Shown: positions 24,606 to 35,262 of the stretch, in pieces | How positions within the stretch are numbered: the first letter of the stretch is position 1 | Layout of the letters: each line of letters begins with the position of its first letter | NCBI GenBank assembly: GCA_028023455.1 | Contig: JAQFVV010006294.1 | Span: 4,183,001-4,247,000, forward strand | Source: Epiperipatus broadwayi | Lineage: Eukaryota; Onychophora; Udeonychophora; Euonychophora; Peripatidae | DNA length: 64,000 nt | Direction of reading: 5' to 3' | Program-made: the position numbers and the translations under genes | The notes under the pieces: model-generated | The model's input: only the letters and a program-made list of their open reading frames with translations | The model's database searches: none | What the model was told of the DNA's origin: nothing

Positions 24606-27373
24606 CAATTATTACAATTAATACTAATTTTTAATTAATGTTTTATAAATATAGTTTAAAGAATATGTGCACAGCAATGATGAGACCAAATTGTCTAAAT
24701 ATCAATCAAATTTTATAGTTAAACAATCTTTTTATTTACTCTTACATTTTTAGATTTTTTCCTCATTTTTCTTCCAAAATAAAATACCTCTAGAGCTGCT
24801 CTTTTATTAACTTTCTACTCCTAGGCTTCTTAAAAACATTTAACAATTTTTTTTCCAAATCCAGTTTCAACAGACCATACAATAATTCTGTAATTTTATT
24901 TAAAACTAGTTGACAGTTGCAATTCTCACTTTTTTTTTTTTTTTAATCGCAATTTCATTATCAGTTATTTTCCAAATATTCAGAAGCACTAAACTGTTTT
25001 ATAAATTCTTACTATCGAGACTCATCAACGTTAAGAATTTATATCCTACATTCCTATGATTCAAAATAGAAAATAGGAATAAGACCAAAATATATATGTA
25101 AATAAAAAAGCAAAGCAAGTAGAAAACAATAACGAAAAGCACACTCCTTATGGACTAAATGTAACGAAGGTGGAACGTTTTATATCACAAAGTACAATCA
25201 ATAAATGAAAACGATTGTATCTTGCTTTTGCCAAACTTGTATTTTAAAGGTTAATTTGTGATTTAAAATGTACGTTTGATTAAAGAAATTATGTTTTCCC
25301 ATTATCTTATTTGGTTTGTGTACCTAGATTTAAATATTTTAATTCTGGAATTCTGCTAGAAGACTGATTGGTTTCCTCTTTTCTAAAATGGAACGAAAAG
25401 GAAATGATCAAACTATACTTAAGAAAAATTTAATCAAGCTAAAATCCAAGACAAAATAATTCGTCCAAATAAAATCAGCTAAATGTTTAATTTAAAATGA
25501 TTGCAGTTTTTTCTTTAGAGAAAATTTAAAATAAAAAGAATTATGTAATTCAAGATAAAAGTACGTTTACGAAATACACTACGCATAAAGTCTGATAAAA
25601 ATTATCTTTATACGCATAAAAATTATAACTATTATACTCATAGGCAAAACTTTACAATTTAATTTTAAAGCATCTATTAGTATAAAATAATTCTATTCTA
25701 CAAACATACATTAATAAACACCATCTATCAATTAAATTCTACGACTACATGTGTATGCTCAAGACATATATTATTACTAAGCGTAAATTAAAATATATAA
25801 CTTTTTGATAAATAATTACTATTTCAATTATAACAATGCATAATTTATTAATTTAATGATGCTTAATTAAAACAAATTTGTAAAATAATTACGTTAACAC
25901 AAATGACGCAATGTTTATTAAAATATTAGGTATTTTATATTTAGATAAATATAAGAAAGTTGAAAAATGAATATTTACCTGATAAAACTATTAAAATCAT
26001 AAAACTTATTTTCATCATGTTTAACTTAGCTTTTAAAAGCAGATCTAAACTATACATAACAAAAACTCAAAGAACTCATAAACACCTGATAATCATGTGA
26101 TTTTTACGTTAGTAATTCCGATGATAAGAAAGCTATGACAATGATTGGTTGATGAAAGTAACAATTGTTTTTTTTTTTGTAATTAAAATAAATTACAGTA
26201 TTAAAAATCTTACAATGGATATATATTTTGGTACTAAGAAACTATTATTGAAATAAATGCAATTTTTGGAAATGCGTTAGTTTAAAAAAAAGCAAACAAA
26301 AAGAGTAATAAAAAATTAATTTTAGTGTATGCTGTATTTTCTTTTCATTTAAGAAAGTGTTTTTCATAATTTTCAATAAATATGATGAATGTATTGGCTT
26401 TTTTTTTATTTGAATAACAAAAAATCTAACTATTGTTTAAGTGAATATTTCTGTCCAGAGGCTTATTATAGTGCCCGTTTAAGGAAATTTTATTGTTTTT
26501 CATTTTCTTTTACTTTTTTTTTTTTTTACTATTTCATGTTCAGAACCATATACCGAAATAGTTAGAGTCGAAAACAACGTTGAAATGATTTTTTATTATC
26601 GTACTTATTTGTATTTCACATATTGCTTATTTTTTTCTTTATAAGATATTTATTTCTAGTAATTCATTTAAATCAAATGCAAATTTTTATTATATAAATA
26701 TCTCTTTAAAGTAACCTTTTCTTCTATATGTTTTAAAACTGCCAGTATATATTTTTCCACTTACATATATTAGTTTCTTTTATTATTATTATTTATAAAC
26801 CTTGCAAACCATTTACAAAAATATAATAATAGGAATGTAACGGAAAGAAGAACAGCATATTTTGTGTAATGAGTGCTTTATTGGAGTTTAAAGTCCAAAA
26901 AAAAAAAGTCTAATCTCTGTTTGGTTTAGTAGTAGAGTGTCAGATTCTGGAATTTAAGGTCCATAATCAGTGAAACTATCGCTACCAACAAGTCTTATGA
27001 AGTCTCCAGCAGTAAAACATTTCAATTATTTATTTTTACTATGAAAGAATAAGCATGTTACAAAAAATATATCCTTACAATGTATAGAAATTAAATGTAA
27101 CAAAATGCTGAAAAATAAAAAAGGTAGTTGTTGATTAGACATTCACGCCACGTGATCGTGATGGCGTGATTTATGTGCTAAAACAATATTTAATTACTGT
27201 TAAATGCCAAGAACATTTGTGGTTTGAAATAAGGTTGGGAAGACAATAATGATGGTGGCTATAGTTTAATATATCAATCACACAGTTCTTCTTTCCAAAA
27301 TAGTTCATAAATATCCAATATAGAAATAAAACAAACGAACTAAGCAAGTTAAATTTTTTTAATTAATAATAAT
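24606..27373. other. AT-rich stretch with one SINE-like fragment
   Basis: No protein-coding similarity recognised. A tRNA-related fragment lies at 26920-26990. The rest is A/T-rich, with long poly-T and poly-A tracts. Confidence 0.5.
26920..26990 (+). repeat. tRNA-derived SINE head
   Basis: 'GGTTTAGTAGTAGAGTG' resembles a tRNA A-box region; 'cagattctggaatttaa' sits where the anticodon arm would be, and 'ggtccataatc' is a decayed B-box. No folded acceptor stem, so a SINE remnant is preferred over a tRNA gene. Confidence 0.45.
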
Positions 27374-27985
27374 GGGGACTATAATAGGTTAGACATGAAT
27401 TCCGTTTATTTGATAAAATGTTTGAATTGTTTTAGAAAGAATGTAGAAATGACATATGTTGGGACTAGTAAGAATAAATTAAAAACTAGATTAAAACAGC
27501 ATTTAGGTGATAAAAATTTTGCTGTTTACATTCACATGAATAAATTTAAGCATGGGGATTTTGAAATAAAGCTTTTGGAATGTATTAAGTCATACAATGA
27601 AAGGATGATAAAGGAAGGTATGTACATTAATGAAATAAAACCAGAATTAAATAGGATGTCAATGGAAAAAGAGAAAATAAAATAAATTAATTAAATATTT
27701 TAAAGGAAATATGTAGATTTAAAAAAAAAAAAAAAATGTTTGTGTTTGGGTTGTGATTGTAATAAAAAAAGGGGAGTGGGAGATAAGGCAAATTTTTGGT
27801 TATGAATATATTTTTAATATTTTTTTTTTTTTGGAATATGTGATATTTATTATTATATATATATTATTTTAGTGTATCTTGAAAAAGAATATATGAAATA
27901 GTCAAAATGTTGGATTCCTTTATCATCATTATAGTCATATAAAAAGCAAGTTTTTAAAAAGGAGTTTGTTTGTTTTATTTCTATA
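27374..27985 (+). mobile_element. PLE-2: 3' part of a Penelope-like element
   Basis: Starts inside the linker just before the GIY-YIG domain (residues NGDYNRL), includes the whole domain, and then a roughly 290-bp 3' region ending in 'caagtttttaaaaagg', the same tail as PLE-1. A decayed form of the PLE-1 terminal hairpin lies at about 27885-27925, where the GAAAC and CUGAUGA core positions are changed. No RT domain is visible upstream. It is followed directly by a truncated LINE. Confidence 0.8.
27395..27685 (+). CDS. GIY-YIG endonuclease domain of a Penelope-like retroelement
   Basis: Residues VYLIKC at about 4-9 stand for the GIY strand and YVG at about 21-23 for the YIG strand. Then follow the basic TRLKQHL segment (the usual catalytic Arg position), HM-KFKHGDFEIKLLEC, and a C-terminal EGMYINEIKPELNR whose glutamate fits the metal-binding helix. 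The pair C-x2-C just after the first strand is typical of PLE endonucleases. In PLEs the domain lies C-terminal to the RT and cuts target DNA. The frame is open to its stop with no breaks, but it is only a C-terminal piece; the RT is missing, and the first ATG is likely internal to the original protein. PLE-1 holds a broken homologue. Confidence 0.75.
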   Translation: MNSVYLIKCLNCFRKNVEMTYVGTSKNKLKTRLKQHLGDKNFAVYIHMNKFKHGDFEIKLLECIKSYNERMIKEGMYINEIKPELNRMSMEKEKIK

Positions 27986-29100
27986 TTGGCTATAGTTTAT
28001 ATAGCTACTGGAGATAGTCAGACTATAATCGAGTGGAACAATAGCATATATGAGTGCCTAGTTAAACATATACAGAGTTTTAAAGAAAAGGGTAAGAAAA
28101 TAATGGTTATAGAAGATATGAATGGGCATATTGTAGAAATTGATGATGTAGATAATAAGAATGGACAGCTTTTGAAGAAATTTTGTCAGAGAGTGAATTT
28201 AAGCATTGGAAACATCAAATATTTATGAGGGACAATACACATGGTCTGGAAATAATATATGTCACACAATAGATTATGTATTGGTAGAGAAAGACGGAAT
28301 GAATAAAATACAGAAAATTAAGGTGTTTGATAATGAAAAGAGAGTATGTAAAAGTGATCATAATTTTTTTCTAATTGAAATGGTTATTAATGTGATGGAG
28401 AGTAGAAGTAAAAGTTGAAACAATAGTGAAAGATGTGGCTGGAGAGTGAATGATAAGAATAAGTTGGAAGAGTATAAAATATAAGTTGAAGAAACCATGG
28501 AAGAGTTGGTTGGAAATGAGTATGAGGACTGATGTGATGAAATAGAAAAAGTGGCAAATAGGGTTTTAGGTGAGAATATTCAGAAGAATAAAAGTAATTA
28601 AAAAAATGAGAGTTAAGTAAAAGTGTAAAAAAGAGGAAAAAAACATGCAGAGAATATAAGTGTGCTATTAAGAACAAAGAAAGTGAAAAAGATATTAATG
28701 CTAAAATAGATAATTATAGAGAGAGAATGAAACTGAATAGTAAATTTTCGGACAATATTAATAAAAGTTGAAGAGATGGAAGTAAAAAATTTTGGAATTA
28801 CATTAAAAGGAGAAATTTAGGGGAGAGAGAGATAGTATTACTGGATGAGGAGGGAATAGAGTATAGCTCTAGAGAAGAATTAGAGAGAAAATTGAATAGT
28901 TATGTAATGGATATAGAAAAGATGTTAGATGTGAAAGACAGGGATAGAAAATATGAAAGCATATAATAATGGGAATATTAGGTTTACAGAAAATGAACTG
29001 AATGAGGCAGGGAAGAAATTGAGAAGTAGTAAGGCAAGAGGTTTAGATGTATGGGCAGCAGAAATGGTAATGAATTTAGGGACTAGCATGGAACATAGTA
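27986..29100 (+). pseudogene. LINE-E: 5' part of a decayed non-LTR retrotransposon
   Basis: The first frame (27986-28228) gives VIEDMNGHI, then NKNGQLLKKFCQRVNLSI; the next (28206-28418) gives GQYTWSGN, TIDYVLV and KSDHNFFLIE. These are the catalytic D-x-N, T-W, and S-DH motifs of AP-type LINE endonucleases. The linker and the start of the RT (KFWNYIKRR, NELNE, KARGLDVWAAEMVMNLG) follow to about 29,095, where similarity ends. From about 28,740 it matches LINE-F at 46,470-46,840 at both nucleotide and protein level. It is truncated at both ends and frameshifted. It begins right at the 3' tail of PLE-2, in the same orientation. Confidence 0.8.
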
Positions 29101-32100
29101 GGTGAAACGGGATGATGGCTAAATAATACTGTTTCAAGCAGAACCAAAAAAAAAAAAAAAACCTAATACATTTTAAATTTGTTGATGTTGTTTTAAAAAA
29201 AAAGCAAAGTGAAACCCCAAAAAAAAATCGAAATAAGTTTTAAATTTATGTTATTTAAAAAAAAAAAAAAAAGTGAAACCAAAAAAAAAAGCTTACTAAC
29301 TTTAAGATATATTTTTTAAACAAAAATAGGAAAACAAAAATACAACCATAATAAGCGTACTAAGTTTTACATTTAAAAAACAAAAAGAACCCCCGCCCCA
29401 AAAAAAAATGTTGATTTTATTTTACATTTATTTATTTTGTTGATGTTAATAAAAATAAATGTTTACAAAAAAATAAAATAAAATTTGTGTTTAATTTATT
29501 TGTAAATAAAAAAAAAACAAGCAATTCAAATTTTAAAAAAGGCCTGGGAATATTCATAAGTTAAATTTTTTCAAGAAAACCGTCATCATGCAGTGTGGAT
29601 GTCTAACAAACAACTACCAAATAAAAATGAGAAAATATGCACAACTTAGTGGCAATGTTGAGAAAAAAGTATAATGAATAAATTTCTCAGATATATATAA
29701 GATGGAATTCTAATGTCAAAATCTAACAACCAGTGGGGCAAGACTTTATCATTTTAAAAAAAATTTCCAGTCGGGGGGGAGGGGGATATTTTGTTAACTG
29801 TACCAAACTGTTGTGTTTGATCTATATAAACAAACTTGTGTAAATGTTTTCTAATATATTAATTAATATTAGATGAAAACAAATATATATTTGCTTATTT
29901 ACGATGGTTATATTCTGCCTGCTATCGTTGGTGATTATAGCTCCTAGTTCTAGAATAACTATGGAAGGGACTACATTTGTCCTTAAAGGTTTTACTTGTC
30001 ACTTCTAGCTGTTCTTCTGGCTATACTTGACAGCCTGCTTCGTGTCAGTGTTTGGTTCTAGTAGCTTCCAATTTTGAACGTGGACTTGCCTAGCTGCATC
30101 AGCTGTCTTGCTTAATACCTATTATCTGGAAAATTTAGATTTTGTTTCTCAGATATGTGACAGTAGTTCGCTGACTCTACTTTTAAAAAGCTTGATTGCT
30201 ACACCACCATCCCGAATGGAATCATTGAGATTTAGTGAGCATTATTGCCTATTGGCCCATTCTTGCCATTAGCTATATGTTATTTATTTATATACACATC
30301 GGTTAGAGATAATGAATGCTCAATCTGATCTAAATAAAACTGAAATCTGGACTACTCAATTATTTAAAGGCAAGATGAGATATAACAATAAGAATGAAAA
30401 TGTGGACAGAAAATTGAAATAAATGTTTAATGCATCTTGATGATGTGATATTATTAAAGTATGAGGGCTTTCGATGATTGAGATGCTGGAATAAATTGTT
30501 AAGACGATAGCAAGTAATAATAAACTATTCAAATGCTATCAAGTTATCAGTCATCCATTAATAAAAATGTTGAGTTCCGTGTCATCATAATAATTGCAGG
30601 ATAAATGTAATAAACTTATCCTGATTTATTTTCAGACATTAAACTTTTTATCATCAAACAAATAGGATCAGTATGATATCCACATTATTTTGGACTACAT
30701 AAAACATAATATAGATTACAATTTTTAACATATCAGTTTTGAGGTGGATTGGTTATGAAAAATAGATAACCTTAGTTATGCAAATTATGTACAGAACTGG
30801 AATAAATGTAACATATCGTATGGATACTTATTGCATAGAGCATCTGTGAGATAAAAAACTTAAATCTGGATGTGAGATATTATTTAATAGGAATAATAAT
30901 TTTGAAGAAGGTTGAACAAGAATATTAGCCAGAATTGAGGCACCCAAATAGTTTGGAATCTGGTTAGAGTTTCTTGGAAAATATATTTAAAGGTAAATGG
31001 CGTTTTGAGAATTATTGCAAAAGTCATCTATAAGTTACCTGATATTTAACTAATCAATCAAATCATATTATTCATCAGTATAAAGTGTAAAGAACTTCTT
31101 TTAGAATAAGAGAAATTTCTTTGCAAGTTAATTGAATAATGTATAGTGATGTATATTTTAATTCTTAGGATGAAAATTTTAAATCACTTCTATAAATGAA
31201 AATCAAATTGTATTGATAGATATTTGATTAAAGAATTCAGCTGATCAGTTGAAATATTGATTGGATGCAACTAAGAACTGCAAGTAAGTATACCTCTGAG
31301 GATAGTGTTGCTGATTCAAACAGTTGAAAAGAGCATTTGTTAAATAGTTGACTTAGATAGCTTTAGAAAGACTGAATGGAATGCCTGTAAGTGTAATAAT
31401 GCAACCATAAGTTTGATGGAAATAAAATGTTCATAGGTCTTGTCACAAAGATAACACTTGTTATCTAAATTATTACCTACAAATGGAATAATTAGACTTG
31501 TTTCAGTTTAATAAAAGATTATCAAGTAGGGTGTAAAGTAGCTGTGTTGCCCAGATTTCTAAAGGTTAATTAAAGATCATCAACAATGTAAATAATTGAG
31601 CTACACATTAAAATAAGCAGGAAAAGGCAACTTCTTTACTGCTATTTAAGGAATCCAGACAGATAATAAATAATGTTAATGATAACTGTGATCTTTGGTG
31701 AATACTCTTATTAATTTTAAATAGTATAGAAAGGCACTTATAATTCTTTAAAAGTAAAAAATTTGTTACTAATAGCAAGTTCTGTATAAGGTAGGGTCAA
31801 ATGTTGAGAACAAATGATACTAGCTGACAAAATCAGAAGTTTATTTGACCAGCAATAAAATTTATATATATAGTATTTATTCATTTTAGCAAACGTAATA
31901 GTCTCTTGCAGTATCAATATTTTGGGAGAATCAACATTTTATAGTATAATATGATGTAAATAATCTTGGTAAAATTAGTTTATTTAGTTTTTAACGATGA
32001 TAGATGAAATTTTTTTGATCCTTATTCTCTTTAAATGAAATATTGAAGAATTCTTTTAATACAAGGTAATTATTAATTAACAAATTGGATAGAGCAAGAC

Positions 32101-32530
32101 GTGATATGTTGGACTATTTCCATCATTTATGAGCGAATATCAAATGTATAGAAAATTTTAAACTTTCCAAATACAAATACTGAAGATAATTGGTTAAAAT
32201 AAACATTTAAGTATTTTAATTTCCAATAATTATCTTACAAAAAAATTGAATCAGCAAAAAAAAATTATTGAAAAAACTTGAGACAAAAATATAAATGTTT
32301 ATCATAAACGTTGAATGAATAATCAGACAATTATAATTTCTTCTCTAAAACTTTTTTTATCAAAATATTTCTTTGATTCACTTTCTATTATGGATAAAGA
32401 TATTTACATCAGGAATTGGCTCACTAAATTATCTGATTAAAAGGATACTATAAGTGAAAATATTATAATATTCCCCTTTCTTTATAAATGATATAGATTT
32501 TTCTTCCATTTTCTCACAAATCACTCTTTA
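29101..32530. other. AT-rich stretch, no gene recognised
   Basis: 29,140-29,540 is a patchwork of A-runs with short repeated blocks ('aaagtgaaacc' repeated). The remainder to 32,530 has only short frames with no recognisable product. No RNA gene seen. Confidence 0.5.
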
Positions 32531-33135
32531 AGCATCACATGATCACATTTCCTATACTAGCACATTAATTGCTGATAAACAGAGCAAAACTCTCCATACA
32601 GTATTGCCACCCTTCTGGCATCCATTGATTACTCTGTTTAGCACAGGTGGCAATACTGTATGGAGAGTTTTGCTCTGTTTATCAACAATTAATGTGCTAG
32701 TATAGGAAATGTGATGCTTAATGGTTTAACACCAATCCTGCCTAATAGGATAGTGGTGGCTATGGTTGTAAAAGAGCCAAAGACACCAAAATGTATGGGT
32801 GCTGAACTGAGTTCGACCCATATGACTATATAAGCTATTGAGCTTAGATTGAAAATATTTTTTGTGTTTTCAATTTCATTCTCATAGTTTTGTAGTTAAG
32901 TAGAGATAAAAGGTGGTTGCTAGAGGGTTGCATTAGATCCTAAGATCTAGATGCAGTGCTCTCAGATCCAAAGCTCCTCACTGACGAAGGCCACAAGACA
33001 GAAACTAGTCTGGGGATATTGGATGAGTAGGCATTAGATAGGGATTTTATGCACAAGCCTTCTGGCATCCATTGATTACTCTGTTTAGCACAGGTGGCAA
33101 TACTGTATGGAGAGTTTTGCTCTGTTTATTTAATC
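32531..33135 (+). mobile_element. Hammerhead-bearing repeat, locus 1 (inverted plus tandem)
   Basis: An inverted piece (32531-32612) pairs with 32646-32718. The block CCTTCTGGCATCCATTGATT through GGAGAGTTTTGCTCTGTTTA occurs twice, at about 32611 and 33058, i.e. a direct repeat with a 447-bp period. Between them lie unit sequence, a B-box-like 'gttcgaccc' at about 32809, and a hammerhead motif at 32975-33016. Partial dimers with one inverted end are the arrangement of PLE terminal repeats (pLTRs), and pLTR hammerheads are an established feature of PLEs. No protein domain is present, so this copy is non-autonomous. Confidence 0.75.
32975..33016 (+). ncRNA. Type I hammerhead ribozyme motif, locus 1
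   Basis: UCCUCA, CUGACGA, A-GGC-CACAA-GAC-A, GAAA, ACUAGU palindrome, C, UGGGGA. UCCUCA pairs with UGGGGA (6 bp, one G-U) as open stem I; ACUAGU is the minimal stem III; predicted cleavage follows GUC at 33010. Stem II is damaged in this copy (GGC opposite GAC), so efficiency is doubtful. Confidence 0.6.
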
Positions 33136-33349
33136 ACTCTTTCATAGCATGTTCATTTTTTTCTTTTGTCAACTCTTTTTCATTCTGAAATTTAATCCTT
33201 GAATATTCTTTCAAAGAAATTCTAACAATCCTTCCTTGTCTATAATGAATCGTCTATCATTTTATTTTGTCTGCTCAGCATTACTTGGAAAATAAATCTA
33301 TCTGCCACTTTTCATTTTTTTTAAAAACTGCATTCATTGATAAAGATCA
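33136..33349. other. AT-rich spacer, nothing recognised
   Basis: No frame, RNA or repeat structure seen beyond A/T runs. Confidence 0.5.
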
Positions 33350-33925
33350 AAATTACATTATCCCCCATCAATACTTAATATTAACAAATAGAATACCAAC
33401 AATCAATTATCAAAAACAGCAGTCAGATAGTAAAAATTAAAATATTCAGATAGTATGTGGAAATCCACTTCTTATATGGGTTTAGGATCTTAAACAGAAC
33501 TTGAAACATAGTAATTGATTTTAAAAGAATGAGATTCAAACTACAAGGAGTTTTAAATAAACTTCATTAAACAGGCCAGGATAAACTGTTTGAATGTGGA
33601 TTAATAAATAATCATCTTTACAATCTTTCAAACAAACTATTACTCAATGATTTAAATAGAATAAATCATACATGCAAATATCTAATTGATTATCTGCAAG
33701 CAAATCACATTTCCTCCAGTAAGTGCATAACATTAATTAATAGAATATTAGCAATCAGCTCAGATAATAAATGTAAATCCACTTACCAGGGTGTAAATGA
33801 ATTTTCATTTATTATCTGAGTGCTGGTTTGATAACAGATTGCAGGCATTCTATTAATTAATATTAAGCATTGACTGGGAGTGATATGATTTGCTTACGAT
33901 AATCAATTAGCTATGTGCACTTACA
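33350..33925. repeat. Foldback repeat: two arms plus a third related copy
   Basis: 33672-33785 and 33793-33925 are inverted copies; shared blocks are 'ctaattgattatc', 'aagcaaatca', 'attaattaatagaat' and 'cagataataaatg'. A third, more diverged copy of the arm lies at 33350-33440 ('acttaatattaacaaatagaat', 'cagtcagatag'). This is a MITE-like or foldback family. No TSD could be fixed. Confidence 0.75.
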
Positions 33926-34082
33926 GTTTAAAGAGAAAAATCTATACACATTTTTTTTTATTTTAGGAGTTATGTTAACCACATTATGGCTATAGATACA
34001 AGCTTCAATTAAGTATTGCTAATTATGATAATGATTTAAATTAAGCAAATACTGTACAGTAAATTATATTTAACTATCAAAA

Positions 34083-34203
34083 TATCATGTGATCACCATT
34101 TCATATGTATATACAGGTACTAGATAGAGATTTTATGCACAAACCTTCTTGCATCCATTGACTACTAAGGCTTGCACTTGATGGCACTATTGTGTGGACA
34201 ATT
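34083..34203 (+). repeat. Fragment of the hammerhead-bearing repeat
   Basis: 'atcatgtgatcaccat' is followed by 'actagatagagattttatgcac', 'gcatccattgactact' and 'ggcactattgtgtgga', which match the segment downstream of the hammerhead in the other copies. The hammerhead core itself is deleted. Confidence 0.75.
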
Positions 34204-34799
34204 TGTTAAATTATACTTAGTAAGTTTGGCAATGTAAAATGCATAAAATCTTTCCCCCTTTAAATAATTTTCATTATGGTAACTAAATTTTACAATTATG
34301 ATGACTAATTTTTGCTTAAACCAAAATACACTTCATAAACATTTTAATCCATGGAATATTGTTTTTAAACTAAGATACATATTTTAAAATTTAATATTAA
34401 TACATTTGATTCTTGTACATCATCAATATAATAAATATGCTTTTGACTTTTTATTGTACTGAATGAAACTTTTTTTTTTTTGCTTTGTAACCATTAATGA
34501 TGAAAAGTTTTACTTTAGATATGTCTTGCAAAAATACTGAATGAAAATTAAACAAAGTACTGTACATTAATTTATTTTAATTTTATAATCAAAATACTAG
34601 TTACTATAATATAGTATATAAACTCTGTACTATACATTTTTAGCATGAATGTCATTTCATTTTTCTTTTGCATGACATAAAGCCACTATCCTATGATATT
34701 ATCAATCATACAAAATAGACACCATTTTGAAAATGGTATATTTTTAAAAAAAAAAAAAATTTTTTTTCTTTACAATCATTATAACAAATAATCGATTGA
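34204..34799. other. AT-rich stretch, nothing recognised
   Basis: Low-complexity A/T sequence with an A13 run followed by T9 near 34747-34768. No gene or repeat assigned. Confidence 0.5.
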
Positions 34800-35262
34800 C
34801 CACTAAACATCACATGATCACCATCTCTTATGCTAGCACATAACTGTTGTTAAACATGTGATGTGATCTGTACAGTAGTGCCACCCTGTGACAACCAGAG
34901 TAATCAATAGATGCCAGAAGGCTAGTGCATAAAATCCCCATCTAGTGTCTACTCATCCAATATCCCCAAACTAGTTTCTGGCTTGTGTTACTGCATTTTC
35001 AATTTCATTCTCATGGTTTTGTAGTTAAGTAGAGATAAAAAGTGGCTGCTGGAGGGTTGCATTAGATCTAAGATCTAGGTGTAGTGCTCTCAGATCCAAG
35101 GCTCCTCACTGACGAAGGCCACAAGCCAGAAACTAAAACTAGTCTGGGGATATTGGATGAGTAGACACTAGATGGGGATTTTATGCCTAAGCCTTCTGGC
35201 ATCCATTGATTATTCTGGTTGGCATAGGGTGACACTACTGTATGGAGAGTTTTGCCTGTTAA
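34800..35262 (+). mobile_element. Hammerhead-bearing repeat, locus 2 (inverted then direct)
   Basis: 34800-34992 is a reverse-complement copy of the terminal part of the family and stops inside the hammerhead ('ctagtttctggcttgtg'). From about 34995 the sequence runs in direct orientation through the body of the unit, a complete hammerhead (35103-35150) and the end block 'ggagagttttgcctgtta'. The head-to-head arrangement is again that of a PLE terminal repeat. No coding capacity. Confidence 0.75.
35103..35150 (+). ncRNA. Type I hammerhead ribozyme motif, locus 2 (stem III looped)
   Basis: Stem I UCCUCA / UGGGGA (6 bp with one G-U); core CUGACGA; stem II GGC / GCC with loop CACAA; GAAA. Stem III here is longer than in other copies: ACUA, loop AAAC, UAGU, because of a 6-base insertion. 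Predicted cleavage follows GUC at 35144. It is the copy best suited to fold as a monomer. An A-A mismatch separates the core from stem II on both strands. Confidence 0.65.
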
